This document shows positions 25,579 to 31,994 of a stretch of 31,994 nt of DNA, one piece after another (positions within the stretch are counted from its first letter, which is position 1; each line of letters opens with the position of its first letter). The stretch is taken from positions 22,912 through 54,905 of the forward strand of contig DBWO01000007.1 in assembly GCA_002309055.1 (NCBI GenBank), given 5' to 3'. The notes under the pieces were generated by a model. That model was not told where the DNA came from and searched no databases. It worked only from the letters and a program-made list of their open reading frames with translations. This stretch comes from Ruminococcaceae bacterium UBA1236 (lineage in GTDB: Bacteria > Bacillota > Clostridia > Oscillospirales > Acutalibacteraceae). A program made the translations under genes and the position numbers.

Positions 25579-26901
25579 TTATTCCGCGCTCTCTTCCTCT
25601 TTCTTTTCTTCTTCCGCCTTGGGGGCAACGGCTACAGCGTTGTCGATAACAAGCTTTGACGCCGCCTGAAGCTTAAGCTGCTCAGCAATAATTTCGGAGG
25701 AGATAACTTCCTTTACCTTCTCAACGTCGAGGCCGTAGTTCTCGGCCATCTTCGCGTATTCCTCTTCAATTTCGGAATCCTCAACGGCAATGTTCTCAAG
25801 CTCCGCAATCTTTTCGATGGCAAGCTGATACTTAACCTCGTTAACGGCTCTGTCTCTCATATTCGCCTTGAAAGCGTCAAGGTCCATACCCATATACATC
25901 AGGTATGTTTCAAGGTCAAGGCCCTGCTGAGCGACTCTGTTTGCAAAGTTCTGAACGCTTTCGTCCGCCTTGTTGTCATACATAACGTCGGGGATTTCGC
26001 CCTCAACATTGTCACAGAGAGCCGCCACAACGGCATCCTCAAAATCGTGCTGAGCGTGCTCCTCTTTGTGCGCCTTGAGGTCGGCCCTGATGCCTTCCTT
26101 CATATCGGCCACGGTATCGTAATCCTGGTCTTTGGCGAATTCGTCGTCAAGCTCGGGAAGCTCTTTAACCTTGATTTCCTTGAGCTTGATTTTGAAAACA
26201 GCGTCCTTGGAGGCGAGCTCCTCGGCGTAATTCTCGGGGAAGGTGACGTTGATGTCAAACTCTTCGCCGATGCTGTGGCCCACTATCTGCTCCTCAAAGC
26301 CGGGGATGAACTGGCCGCTGCCGAGAGTGAGGCTGTAATCCTCGCCCTTGCCGCCTTCGAAAGCAACGCCGTCAACAAAGCCTTCGAAATCGATAACGGT
26401 GATGTCGCCGTCAAGAGCGGCGCGGTTGTCAACGTCAACGATTCTTGAGCCTCTGTCAAGCATAAACTTGATTTCGGACTCGATGTCTTCGTCTGTTACG
26501 GTCACTTCCGCCTTGGGGGCCTCAAGGCCCTTGTACTGAGTGAGGGTGATTTCGGGCTTAACTGTTACGTTAACGGTGAAATCAACGCCTTCGGTAACGT
26601 TCATGTGCTTTATGTCAAGGTCTCTGGGCTGGTCAACGGGGGTGATGTCCGCCTCTTTGTAAGCGGCCTCAATCTCCTCGGGGAAGATTGCCTCAAGCGC
26701 TTCCTCATAGAAGAAATCGCTGCCGTAAAGTTTTTCAATCATCTGCCTGGGAGCTTTGCCCTTGCGGAAACCGGGAAGCTGAATGGACTTCCTGTTTTTG
26801 AGATATGCCTTTTGCACGGCCGCAGCAAAATCCTCGGGAGTAACCGATATCTCTATGGTGTAGGTGTTGGTGTCTGTTTTGTTTGCTGAAACTAAGCTCA
26901 T
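25579..26901 (-). CDS. tig: Trigger factor, ribosome-associated chaperone and peptidyl-prolyl isomerase
   Basis: Trigger factor binds nascent chains at the ribosome exit. The 440-residue protein contains the ribosome-binding signature GFRKGKAP (residues 44-51). A central FKBP-type isomerase domain follows (~150-245, with GDITVIDFEGFVDG and LGSGQFIPGFEEQIVG), then the helical C-terminal chaperone domain. It ends in a highly acidic Glu/Lys tail. The ATG at 26901 has TGGAGG 9 nt upstream; an earlier in-frame ATG at 26916 lies before that site. It follows the metallophosphoesterase gene by 28 nt, so it is probably read from the thrC promoter unless a promoter exists within the upstream gene. Confidence 0.97.
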   Translation of the reverse strand: MSLVSANKTDTNTYTIEISVTPEDFAAAVQKAYLKNRKSIQLPGFRKGKAPRQMIEKLYGSDFFYEEALEAIFPEEIEAAYKEADITPVDQPRDLDIKHMNVTEGVDFTVNVTVKPEITLTQYKGLEAPKAEVTVTDEDIESEIKFMLDRGSRIVDVDNRAALDGDITVIDFEGFVDGVAFEGGKGEDYSLTLGSGQFIPGFEEQIVGHSIGEEFDINVTFPENYAEELASKDAVFKIKLKEIKVKELPELDDEFAKDQDYDTVADMKEGIRADLKAHKEEHAQHDFEDAVVAALCDNVEGEIPDVMYDNKADESVQNFANRVAQQGLDLETYLMYMGMDLDAFKANMRDRAVNEVKYQLAIEKIAELENIAVEDSEIEEEYAKMAENYGLDVEKVKEVISSEIIAEQLKLQAASKLVIDNAVAVAPKAEEEKKEEESAE

Positions 26902-26929
26902 TTTATTTTCCTCCAATGAGTATTATTTA

Positions 26930-27628
26930 TTAATCTGTTTCGGGGATAAGCACGGGGCAGAAGCCCGTGTAATCGCCCGAGATGAGGCGGAATTCAATTC
27001 CGTCTTCGTTTGTGCCGTTAAATGCCGTTAAGTGGGAATATGAGTGAAGGTGGCCGTAATAGCACCTCTTTATGCCCTCTTCGGCAAGCACGGCGTATAT
27101 CTCATCACATCTGCGCTCTTTGGTCAGGGGAGGGTAGTGCAGGAAAACGACGGGCTCAAGCCCCGTTTCCTTCGCGGCGGCAATGCTCGCCCTGAGCCTT
27201 CCCGCCTCGCGCAGAAGCACTTTTTTGTCCTCGTCTTTCTCCGCGTCAAAAAACCAGCCTCTCGTGCCGCACACGGCGATATTGCCGCATGTAAAAGCGT
27301 TGTTGTGTAATATGTTGAGTGTGCTGAGCGAATACTTCGCGAAGAATTCGTCCGCTTTTTTCTTTGTGGCCCACCAATAGTCGTGGTTGCCTTTCATAAG
27401 CAGCTTCCTGCCGGGCAGGGAGTCAAGGAATCTGAAATCCTCGAGCCCCTCCTCCATGGTCATGCACCAGGAAATGTCGCCCGGTATCACCACGGTGTCG
27501 GAATCTTTGACGAGCTTGCGCCAGTTTGCTTCAAGGCGTTTCTCGTAATCGTCCCAGCCGGTGAATATATTCATGTTTTTGCCTGTTGAAAGGGAAAGGT
27601 GGGTGTCCGCTATAGCATAGAGTGACAT
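26930..27628 (-). CDS. Calcineurin-like metallophosphoesterase
   Basis: A 232-residue cytoplasmic phosphoesterase with all metal-binding blocks of the family: Asp8 and His10 (IADTHL), Asp51 (PGDISW), Asn81-His82 (KGNHDYWW), FLHYPP and the C-terminal GHLHSYSHL. It belongs to the group often annotated as 'predicted phosphohydrolase' that is widespread in Firmicutes; the natural substrate is not known. It sits 12 nt after thrC and 28 nt before tig, so it is probably co-transcribed with both. There is no signal peptide. Confidence 0.9.
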   Translation of the reverse strand: MSLYAIADTHLSLSTGKNMNIFTGWDDYEKRLEANWRKLVKDSDTVVIPGDISWCMTMEEGLEDFRFLDSLPGRKLLMKGNHDYWWATKKKADEFFAKYSLSTLNILHNNAFTCGNIAVCGTRGWFFDAEKDEDKKVLLREAGRLRASIAAAKETGLEPVVFLHYPPLTKERRCDEIYAVLAEEGIKRCYYGHLHSYSHLTAFNGTNEDGIEFRLISGDYTGFCPVLIPETD

Positions 27629-27640
27629 CTTGTGATTTCC

Positions 27641-29125
27641 TTATATGTTGAGCATATCGAAAACAACTTTGTCCATTTCGCTCTTTTCGCAGCAGCCGCC
27701 GAATCTTACGGGCTTGTCTCTGAGACCCGCGAGAGGGGCGGGGCATTCAAGGCCGCTTACCGCGGCGAGCTTTTCAACCATTTCAAACTCATCAAGGCCC
27801 GTCTGCTTTCCGTCAATCGCCTCAAGCACGGCGGCGCTGAATTTGAAGGGGCTTGCGGTGGAGGCGATTACCGTGGGGGCAGTGTCGCCCGTTTCCGCCC
27901 TGTATCTGTCGTAAACCGTTACGGCAACGCCCGTATGCGTGTCGCAAAGGTAGTCGTTTTCCTTGAATTTTTTCGCGATGGTCGCCTTTGTCGCTTCATC
28001 ATCGCACCAGCCCGCGGCAAAGATTTCGCGGATTTTATCGAGCGTTTCGCCGTCAACCGTGTATTTGCCCTCGCTCGCGAGAAGCGACATCCATTCATTC
28101 ACCTTTTCGCTGCCCGCAATGCTGTACAGAAGGCGCTCGAGGTTTGAGGAGATGAGAATATCCATCGAAGGCGAGATTGTGGTGTAAAACTGCCTGTTTC
28201 TGTTATATACGCCCGTTGTGAGGAATTCCGTGAGCACGGAGTTGCTGTTTGAGGCGCAGATGAGTTTCGCGACTGGCAGGCCCATTTCCTTGGCGTAATA
28301 GGCGGCGAGAATGTTGCCGAAATTGCCCGTGGGCACCACGAAATTGATTTTGTCGCCGCAGGCGATTTCGCCGCTCGCGACAAGCTCGCAGTATGCCGAG
28401 AAATAGTAAACTATCTGGGGGGCGAGTCTGCCCCAGTTGATTGAGTTTGCTGAGGAAAACGCCTTGCCGTTTGCTTTGAGCCTTTCGGCGATGGCTTTAT
28501 CGGTGAATATGCGCTTAACCCCGTTCTGAGCGTCGTCAAAATTGCCGCGTATTGCGCTCACGGCGACATTCGCGCCCTCCTGGGTGCACATCTGAAGCTT
28601 CTGCATGGGGCTTACGCCGTCGCTCGGGTAGAAAACAAGAATTCTCGTGTTTTCAACATCCTTGAAGCCCTCAAGCGCGGCCTTGCCGGTGTCGCCCGAG
28701 GTGGCAACGAGAATAACCGTCTCAATGCCTTTGGCAACCTTGCCGCTCGCTACGGTGAGCAGGCGGGGCAGAATCTGCAGGGCCATATCCTTGAACGCGC
28801 AGGTGGGGCCCTTGAACAGCTCGAGTATGTGTACGCCTTCGCCGAGCTTTACGACGGGGGCAATTTTACTGTCCGAAAAGCCGGTTTCGTAAGCGCCTTT
28901 AACGCAGGAGTCAAGCTCTTCGGCTGTGAAATCGGTGAGATATCTGCCGAGAATCCTTTTTGCGCGCTCAATATAACCGCATTCCGAAAGCGCCTTGATT
29001 TCTTCGGGCGTAACCTGAGGAATGCTCTCGGGCACGAAAAGCCCGCCTTCCGACGAAATGCCTTTTGCAATCGCTTCGGAAGAAGAAACTCTGACGCCGG
29101 GGTTTCTTGTGCTGATGTAATTCAT
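27641..29125 (-). CDS. thrC: Threonine synthase
   Basis: This PLP enzyme converts O-phosphohomoserine to threonine. The 494-residue protein is of the longer fungal/E. coli-like type, beginning MNYISTRNPGV and YLTDFTAEEL. The PLP lysine is Lys112 in GPTCAFKDMALQ, the phosphate-binding loop is VATSGDTGKAALEGF, and further blocks are NSINWGRLAPQIVYYFSA and VPTGNFGNILAAYYAKEMG (around 250-300). The usual family start is the ATG at 29125, with GGGCGG upstream. An in-frame ATG at 29218 has a better AAGGAG site and would add 31 residues that do not look like thrC. It heads a run with a phosphoesterase, tig, clpP and clpX. Confidence 0.96.
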   Translation of the reverse strand: MNYISTRNPGVRVSSSEAIAKGISSEGGLFVPESIPQVTPEEIKALSECGYIERAKRILGRYLTDFTAEELDSCVKGAYETGFSDSKIAPVVKLGEGVHILELFKGPTCAFKDMALQILPRLLTVASGKVAKGIETVILVATSGDTGKAALEGFKDVENTRILVFYPSDGVSPMQKLQMCTQEGANVAVSAIRGNFDDAQNGVKRIFTDKAIAERLKANGKAFSSANSINWGRLAPQIVYYFSAYCELVASGEIACGDKINFVVPTGNFGNILAAYYAKEMGLPVAKLICASNSNSVLTEFLTTGVYNRNRQFYTTISPSMDILISSNLERLLYSIAGSEKVNEWMSLLASEGKYTVDGETLDKIREIFAAGWCDDEATKATIAKKFKENDYLCDTHTGVAVTVYDRYRAETGDTAPTVIASTASPFKFSAAVLEAIDGKQTGLDEFEMVEKLAAVSGLECPAPLAGLRDKPVRFGGCCEKSEMDKVVFDMLNI

Positions 29126-29175
29126 TTTTATCCGCCCTTCTTCCAGATTAAAAATGTGTGATGCGCCGCGCTCCT

Positions 29176-29227
29176 GTGCCCGTGAAAAAGAAGCCTGCGG
29201 CAAAGCGGGAGTAATCATAACGGGCAC
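29176..29227 (-). promoter_or_regulatory. thrC leader hairpin next to an alternative start
   Basis: In the thrC leader GTGCCCGT (29220-29227 on the minus strand) pairs perfectly with ACGGGCAC (29176-29183), enclosing a 36-nt loop. AAGGAG (29227-29232) touches the stem, and an in-frame ATG (29218) is the first codon inside the loop. The structure could hide this start site or mark a leader-control element. I do not recognise a known riboswitch. Confidence 0.45.
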
Positions 29228-29247
29228 TCCTTGGTATAAATCGGCTT

Positions 29248-29276
29248 ATTATATCATAATAAATTTTCTTTGTAAA
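29248..29276 (-). promoter_or_regulatory. Sigma-A promoter of thrC
   Basis: On the minus strand TTTACA (29271-29276), a 17-nt spacer and a perfect TATAAT (29248-29253) give a near-consensus promoter. Transcription should begin near 29241, about 23 nt before the alternative ATG and about 116 nt before the family-type thrC start. Confidence 0.8.
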
Positions 29277-29292
29277 GCGAAAAGATTACAAA
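29269..29292. promoter_or_regulatory. Inverted repeat TTTGTAA-N10-TTACAAA between divergent thrC and GH36 promoters
   Basis: A perfect 7-bp dyad (29269-29275 and 29286-29292) overlaps the -35 of thrC and ends 7 nt before the -35 of the GH36 promoter. It could be the operator of a transcription factor acting on one or both genes. No regulator is encoded next to it. Confidence 0.4.
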
Positions 29293-29299
29293 AATACCC

Positions 29300-29328
29300 T
29301 TGTATTATCGGGGAATATGTAATATTAT
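29300..29328 (+). promoter_or_regulatory. Candidate sigma-A promoter of the GH36 gene
   Basis: TTGTAT (29300-29305) and TATTAT (29323-29328) are separated by 17 nt. The start site would be near 29335, giving a leader of about 33 nt containing the CAGGAGG ribosome binding site. Confidence 0.6.
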
Positions 29329-29367
29329 TTACTAAGCAGGCTATGACTTGAAACAGGAGGTAAAAAC

Positions 29368-31545
29368 ATGTCTGTTTTTTATGATGAGGAGCGGAAGCTG
29401 TTCAAACTCGACACAGCGGGCTCAAGCTACATATTCGAAATCTACGATGAGGGCTATCTCGTGCATCTCTATTACGGCGCGAAGATACCCGACGCGAACG
29501 TGGGCGAATTCAGGGATAAGGGCTGGTTTGCCTCCGAGTGCCCCGTCAATATCAATATAGAAAACACAAGGTTTTCACCGGATGTCGCGCCCCTTGAGTT
29601 TTCGGGAGAGGGCTCGGGCGATTTCAGGTCATCCGCAATCGCCGTCAGAAATGCCGACGGCAACAACGTGACGGATATGCGCTATGTCTCTCACAGAATA
29701 TACGCGGGCAAGCCGTCGTTTGAGGATATGCCCGCCCTCTATGTAAATGATGAGAGCGAGGCGCAGACCCTTGAGGTGCGCGTGCGCGACAGCGTGACGG
29801 GCGTTGAGGCACTTCTGAGCTACACCGTGTTTGAGAAATACAGCGCTATGACGAGGAGCGTAAAGGTTATAAACGCCTCGGACAAAGCCGTCGTCATTGA
29901 GCGCGTTATGAGCTGCTGTGTTGATTTTGACACGCACGACTATGATATGATAACCCTTTACGGCAAATGGCTCAAAGAGAGAAGCCTTGAAAGAGCGCCG
30001 CTTTCACACGTGAAGCAGGGCATATTCAGCAAGAGGGGCTCATCGAGCCATCATCACAACCCCTTCGCCGCTATTGTTGACAGGGACGCGGGCGAGGATT
30101 TCGGCTCCGCCTACGGCTTCAATTTCGTTTACAGCGGCAACTTTATATTTGACGCGGAAGTGGACCCCTTCGGCGGCACCCGCGCCGTTATGGGCATTAA
30201 TCCCGACGGCTTTGAGTGGACCCTCCGGCCCGGCGAAAGCTTTCAGGCGCCCGAGGTTGTCACCGTCTATTCGGATAAAGGCACGGGCAAGATGAGCAGA
30301 ATTTTCCACCGCCTCTACACGGACCATCTAATAAGAGGCAAATGGGCAAAAATCAAGCGCCCGCTTCTCATAAACAACTGGGAGGCGACGGGCATGGATT
30401 TCACGGGCGACAAGCTCGTGACCTTCGCAGAGAGAGCGAAAGAGCTCGGCATCGATATGCTCGTTATGGACGACGGCTGGTTCGGCACAAGGGATGACGA
30501 CACTTCGGCCCTCGGCGACTGGTTTGTGAACGAGGAAAAGCTCGGCGGACCGCTCAGCGACTTCGTGAGCAGAATCAACGCTCTCGGCATTAAATTCGGC
30601 ATCTGGTTTGAGCCCGAAATGGTGTCAAGGGACAGCGACCTTTACAGAGCCCATCCCGACTGGTGCATTCACGTGCCCGGCAGGGAAAAGAGCATAGCGA
30701 GGCATCAGTATGTGCTCGATTTCAGCCGCGAGGATGTGAGGGATTACATTTATTCTCTCATGCACGGCATCCTTTCGGGCAGCAACATCGCCTATGTCAA
30801 ATGGGATTTCAACAGATATCTTTCCGAGGTCGGCTCGGCGGCTCTGCCCCCCGAAAGGCAGAAGGAGACCTTCCACCGCTATGTGCTCGGTCTTTATGAT
30901 ATTCTCAACCGTCTCACAACCGATTTCCCCGACATTCTGCTTGAGGGCTGCGCGAGCGGCGGCGGCAGATATGATCCGGGTATTCTCTATTACGCTCCGC
31001 AGATCTGGTGCAGCGATGACACCGACCCGATTGAGAGGCTCAGCATCCAGTTCGGCACATCAATGTGCTACCCCGCCTCAACGATGGGCGCGCACGTGTC
31101 CGCAAGCCCGCGCACGGGCTATGAAACCAAGGGCAACATCGCCCTCTGGGGCACCTTCGGCTATGAGCTCGATCCCAATAAATTCACGGAAGAAGACAAG
31201 GAAATCATCAGGGAGCAGGTCAACGAATATCACAAGTATTATGATGTGATTCACTCCGGTGATTTGTACCGCCTCATCACCCCCGACAGGGATGATTTCA
31301 GGGCCGCGTGGATGTTCGTTTCGCGCAGCAAAGAGGCGGCGCTCGTGACAAGCGTTGTGATGAGGAGACCCGAGCAGAACACATTCTATCTGAAGCTCAA
31401 AGGTCTCGACCCCGACAAGTATTATGTTGAGGATGAGAGCGGCGAAGTGTACTCCGGAGCCCTTCTGATGAACGCCGGACTGTGCCTGAACAGGTTCGGA
31501 AACGACGACGGCGACTCCTTCAAGCTGTATTTCAGAGCTCTGTAA
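29368..31545 (+). CDS. Alpha-galactosidase, glycoside hydrolase family 36
   Basis: Hydrolyses terminal alpha-1,6-galactose from raffinose-family oligosaccharides and related glycans. The 725 residues match the tetrameric bacterial GH36 enzymes (about 730). An N-terminal beta-sandwich leads to the TIM barrel with LVMDDGWFG, FGIWFEPEM, the nucleophile Asp480 in YVKWDFNRYLSE, LEGCASGGGRYD and the acid/base Asp550 in IWCSDDTDPIERL. The 70-residue distance between the two Asp equals that in characterised Geobacillus enzymes (from memory). A beta-sandwich C-terminal domain follows. There is no signal peptide, so it is cytoplasmic and needs an importer encoded elsewhere. AGGAGG lies 8 nt before the ATG. 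It is divergent from thrC. Confidence 0.96.
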   Translation: MSVFYDEERKLFKLDTAGSSYIFEIYDEGYLVHLYYGAKIPDANVGEFRDKGWFASECPVNINIENTRFSPDVAPLEFSGEGSGDFRSSAIAVRNADGNNVTDMRYVSHRIYAGKPSFEDMPALYVNDESEAQTLEVRVRDSVTGVEALLSYTVFEKYSAMTRSVKVINASDKAVVIERVMSCCVDFDTHDYDMITLYGKWLKERSLERAPLSHVKQGIFSKRGSSSHHHNPFAAIVDRDAGEDFGSAYGFNFVYSGNFIFDAEVDPFGGTRAVMGINPDGFEWTLRPGESFQAPEVVTVYSDKGTGKMSRIFHRLYTDHLIRGKWAKIKRPLLINNWEATGMDFTGDKLVTFAERAKELGIDMLVMDDGWFGTRDDDTSALGDWFVNEEKLGGPLSDFVSRINALGIKFGIWFEPEMVSRDSDLYRAHPDWCIHVPGREKSIARHQYVLDFSREDVRDYIYSLMHGILSGSNIAYVKWDFNRYLSEVGSAALPPERQKETFHRYVLGLYDILNRLTTDFPDILLEGCASGGGRYDPGILYYAPQIWCSDDTDPIERLSIQFGTSMCYPASTMGAHVSASPRTGYETKGNIALWGTFGYELDPNKFTEEDKEIIREQVNEYHKYYDVIHSGDLYRLITPDRDDFRAAWMFVSRSKEAALVTSVVMRRPEQNTFYLKLKGLDPDKYYVEDESGEVYSGALLMNAGLCLNRFGNDDGDSFKLYFRAL

Positions 31546-31562
31546 AGCAAAACAGCTTTACA
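31541..31562 (+). repeat. Hairpin spanning the GH36 stop codon
   Basis: TGTAAAGC (31541-31548), which contains the TAA stop, pairs with GCTTTACA (31555-31562) across a 6-nt loop. No T-run follows. The arm motif TGTAAAG...CTTTACA returns in the terminator about 100 nt downstream. Confidence 0.45.
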
Positions 31563-31631
31563 AATGGTCCTCAAAACCGGCATACAGTTCCGGATTTCCG
31601 TTAAAACAAGCAAAATCAAATAACCTTGAAT

Positions 31632-31677
31632 CCGCGGAAATGTAAAGGTATTATACTTTACAAATCCGCGGTTTTTT
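31632..31677 (+). terminator. Intrinsic terminator of the GH36 gene
   Basis: Outer arms CCGCGG (31632-31637 and 31666-31671) and inner arms TGTAAAG/CTTTACA (31641-31647 and 31656-31662) form an interrupted long stem, followed directly by six T's (31672-31677). This is about 90 nt after the GH36 stop codon. Confidence 0.85.
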
Positions 31678-31927
31678 ATGTTTTTTCCGGCGGATTTGAG
31701 AAAAAACAGCGCGTCAGACGGGCGGATTCCGGGGCGCAGACGGCGCGGGGCAGAGGAGAAAAACGCGTTTTTTCAGCAAAGAAAAATGCGGATATTGCTC
31801 CGGAAATCACCCCCACAATATGTGGAAATCCTTCGGAAAAGAACACAAATATACTGAAAAATTATACAAATTATATCTTTAATAATTGGGAAAAGCTACG
31901 AAAAGAATTTACCTTATATATAAAATA
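31678..31927. other. Intergenic stretch with no supported gene
   Basis: No reading frame here has both a ribosome binding site and coding character. The first part is GC-rich with the 14-bp palindrome AAAAACGCGTTTTT (31759-31772); the second part becomes strongly AT-rich towards the promoter at 31928. An open frame from 31626 runs through the terminator hairpin and is judged chance. Confidence 0.6.
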
Positions 31928-31956
31928 TTGACCCCGGGGCCCGATTTGTATATAAT
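31928..31956 (+). promoter_or_regulatory. Near-consensus sigma-A promoter at the right edge
   Basis: TTGACC (31928-31933), a 17-nt spacer that is unusually GC-rich (starts CCGGGGCCCG), and a perfect TATAAT (31951-31956). Transcription should start near 31963. The gene or RNA it serves lies beyond the window. Confidence 0.85.
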
Positions 31957-31962
31957 TTTAAT

Positions 31963-31994
31963 GAACATAATCAAGAGGGGGGAAGTGCCCCTTC
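31963..31994 (+). other. Start of a structured leader or non-coding RNA, cut by the window edge
   Basis: Directly after the predicted transcript start comes GAGGGG (31975-31980), which can pair with CCCCTT (31988-31993) around a 7-nt loop. No start codon with proper spacing follows in the visible part. It may be the 5' end of a riboswitch, a structured leader or a small RNA; too little is visible to name it. Confidence 0.35.

Noticed and set aside
29269..29292. Catabolite-repression (cre) site near the GH36 promoter
   Set aside because: TGTAAAGCG has one extra base relative to the cre consensus and the second half does not fit.
31626..31931. Open frame of 101 codons after the GH36 gene
   Set aside because: It has no ribosome binding site, runs through the terminator hairpin and T-run, and its composition looks non-coding.
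31963..31994. Possible SAM riboswitch (ATCAAGAGG-like start)
   Set aside because: The visible bases lack the conserved continuation of the S-box core, and the sequence stops before the diagnostic parts.
1..31994. CRISPR array, tRNA, rRNA, transposon or prophage genes
   Set aside because: No regularly spaced repeats, cloverleaf-like sequence, transposase or phage motif was recognised in any gap or frame.

Overview
The window looks like chromosomal DNA from an uncultured, probably gut-associated Clostridia (Oscillospiraceae/Ruminococcaceae-like Firmicutes). Supporting this are a Gram-positive PolC-type replicase, the typical clostridial gene string pyrH-frr-uppS-cdsA-dxr-rseP-ispG-polC, strong AGGAGG-type ribosome binding sites, frequent overlapping genes, moderately high GC, and several intracellular glycan-degrading enzymes. 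I see no tRNA, rRNA, insertion sequence, phage gene or CRISPR array. This is mostly housekeeping DNA with a few accessory genes between the blocks.

Region 1 (1-7898, minus strand) is a tightly packed run of eight genes with gaps of 24 nt or less: an OmpR-type response regulator, its histidine kinase (TTG start), a large DUF5696-like lipoprotein, a MIF-family tautomerase, a ComEA-like helix-hairpin-helix protein, AsnRS, a fucose mutarotase (FucU) and a rhamnulokinase/fuculokinase-type kinase cut by the left edge. No terminator is visible inside it, so one promoter near 7930-7959 could serve all of it. Divergent from it (8100-10484, plus) is a phosphoenolpyruvate-synthase-like protein with rifampin-phosphotransferase architecture. 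The intergenic gap carries a TTAAG direct repeat with an 11-bp period, a plausible binding site for the adjacent response regulator.

Region 2 (10558-12669, minus) is an intracellular GH89 alpha-N-acetylglucosaminidase, convergent with the previous gene across a bidirectional terminator. Region 3 (12851-23496, plus) is the translation / envelope lipid / isoprenoid / replication operon with its own sigma-A promoter. It contains two internal hairpins, one of them a strong intrinsic-terminator candidate between frr and uppS.

Region 4 (29125-23663, minus) is thrC, a metallophosphoesterase, tig, clpP and clpX: threonine synthesis coupled by position to the trigger factor and the ClpXP protease. 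The thrC leader has a perfect sigma-A promoter and an unusual hairpin next to an alternative in-frame start. Region 5 (29368-31545, plus) is a GH36 alpha-galactosidase divergent from thrC, followed by a strong terminator. The last 300 bases hold no gene I can support, but they end in an excellent promoter and the start of a structured leader whose product lies beyond the window.

The most interesting parts are the two-component / lipoprotein / Rph-like phosphotransferase neighbourhood, the thrC leader, the terminator-like attenuators inside the essential operon, and the cut-off leader at the right edge. None of these proves a new system; each is stated with its basis below.
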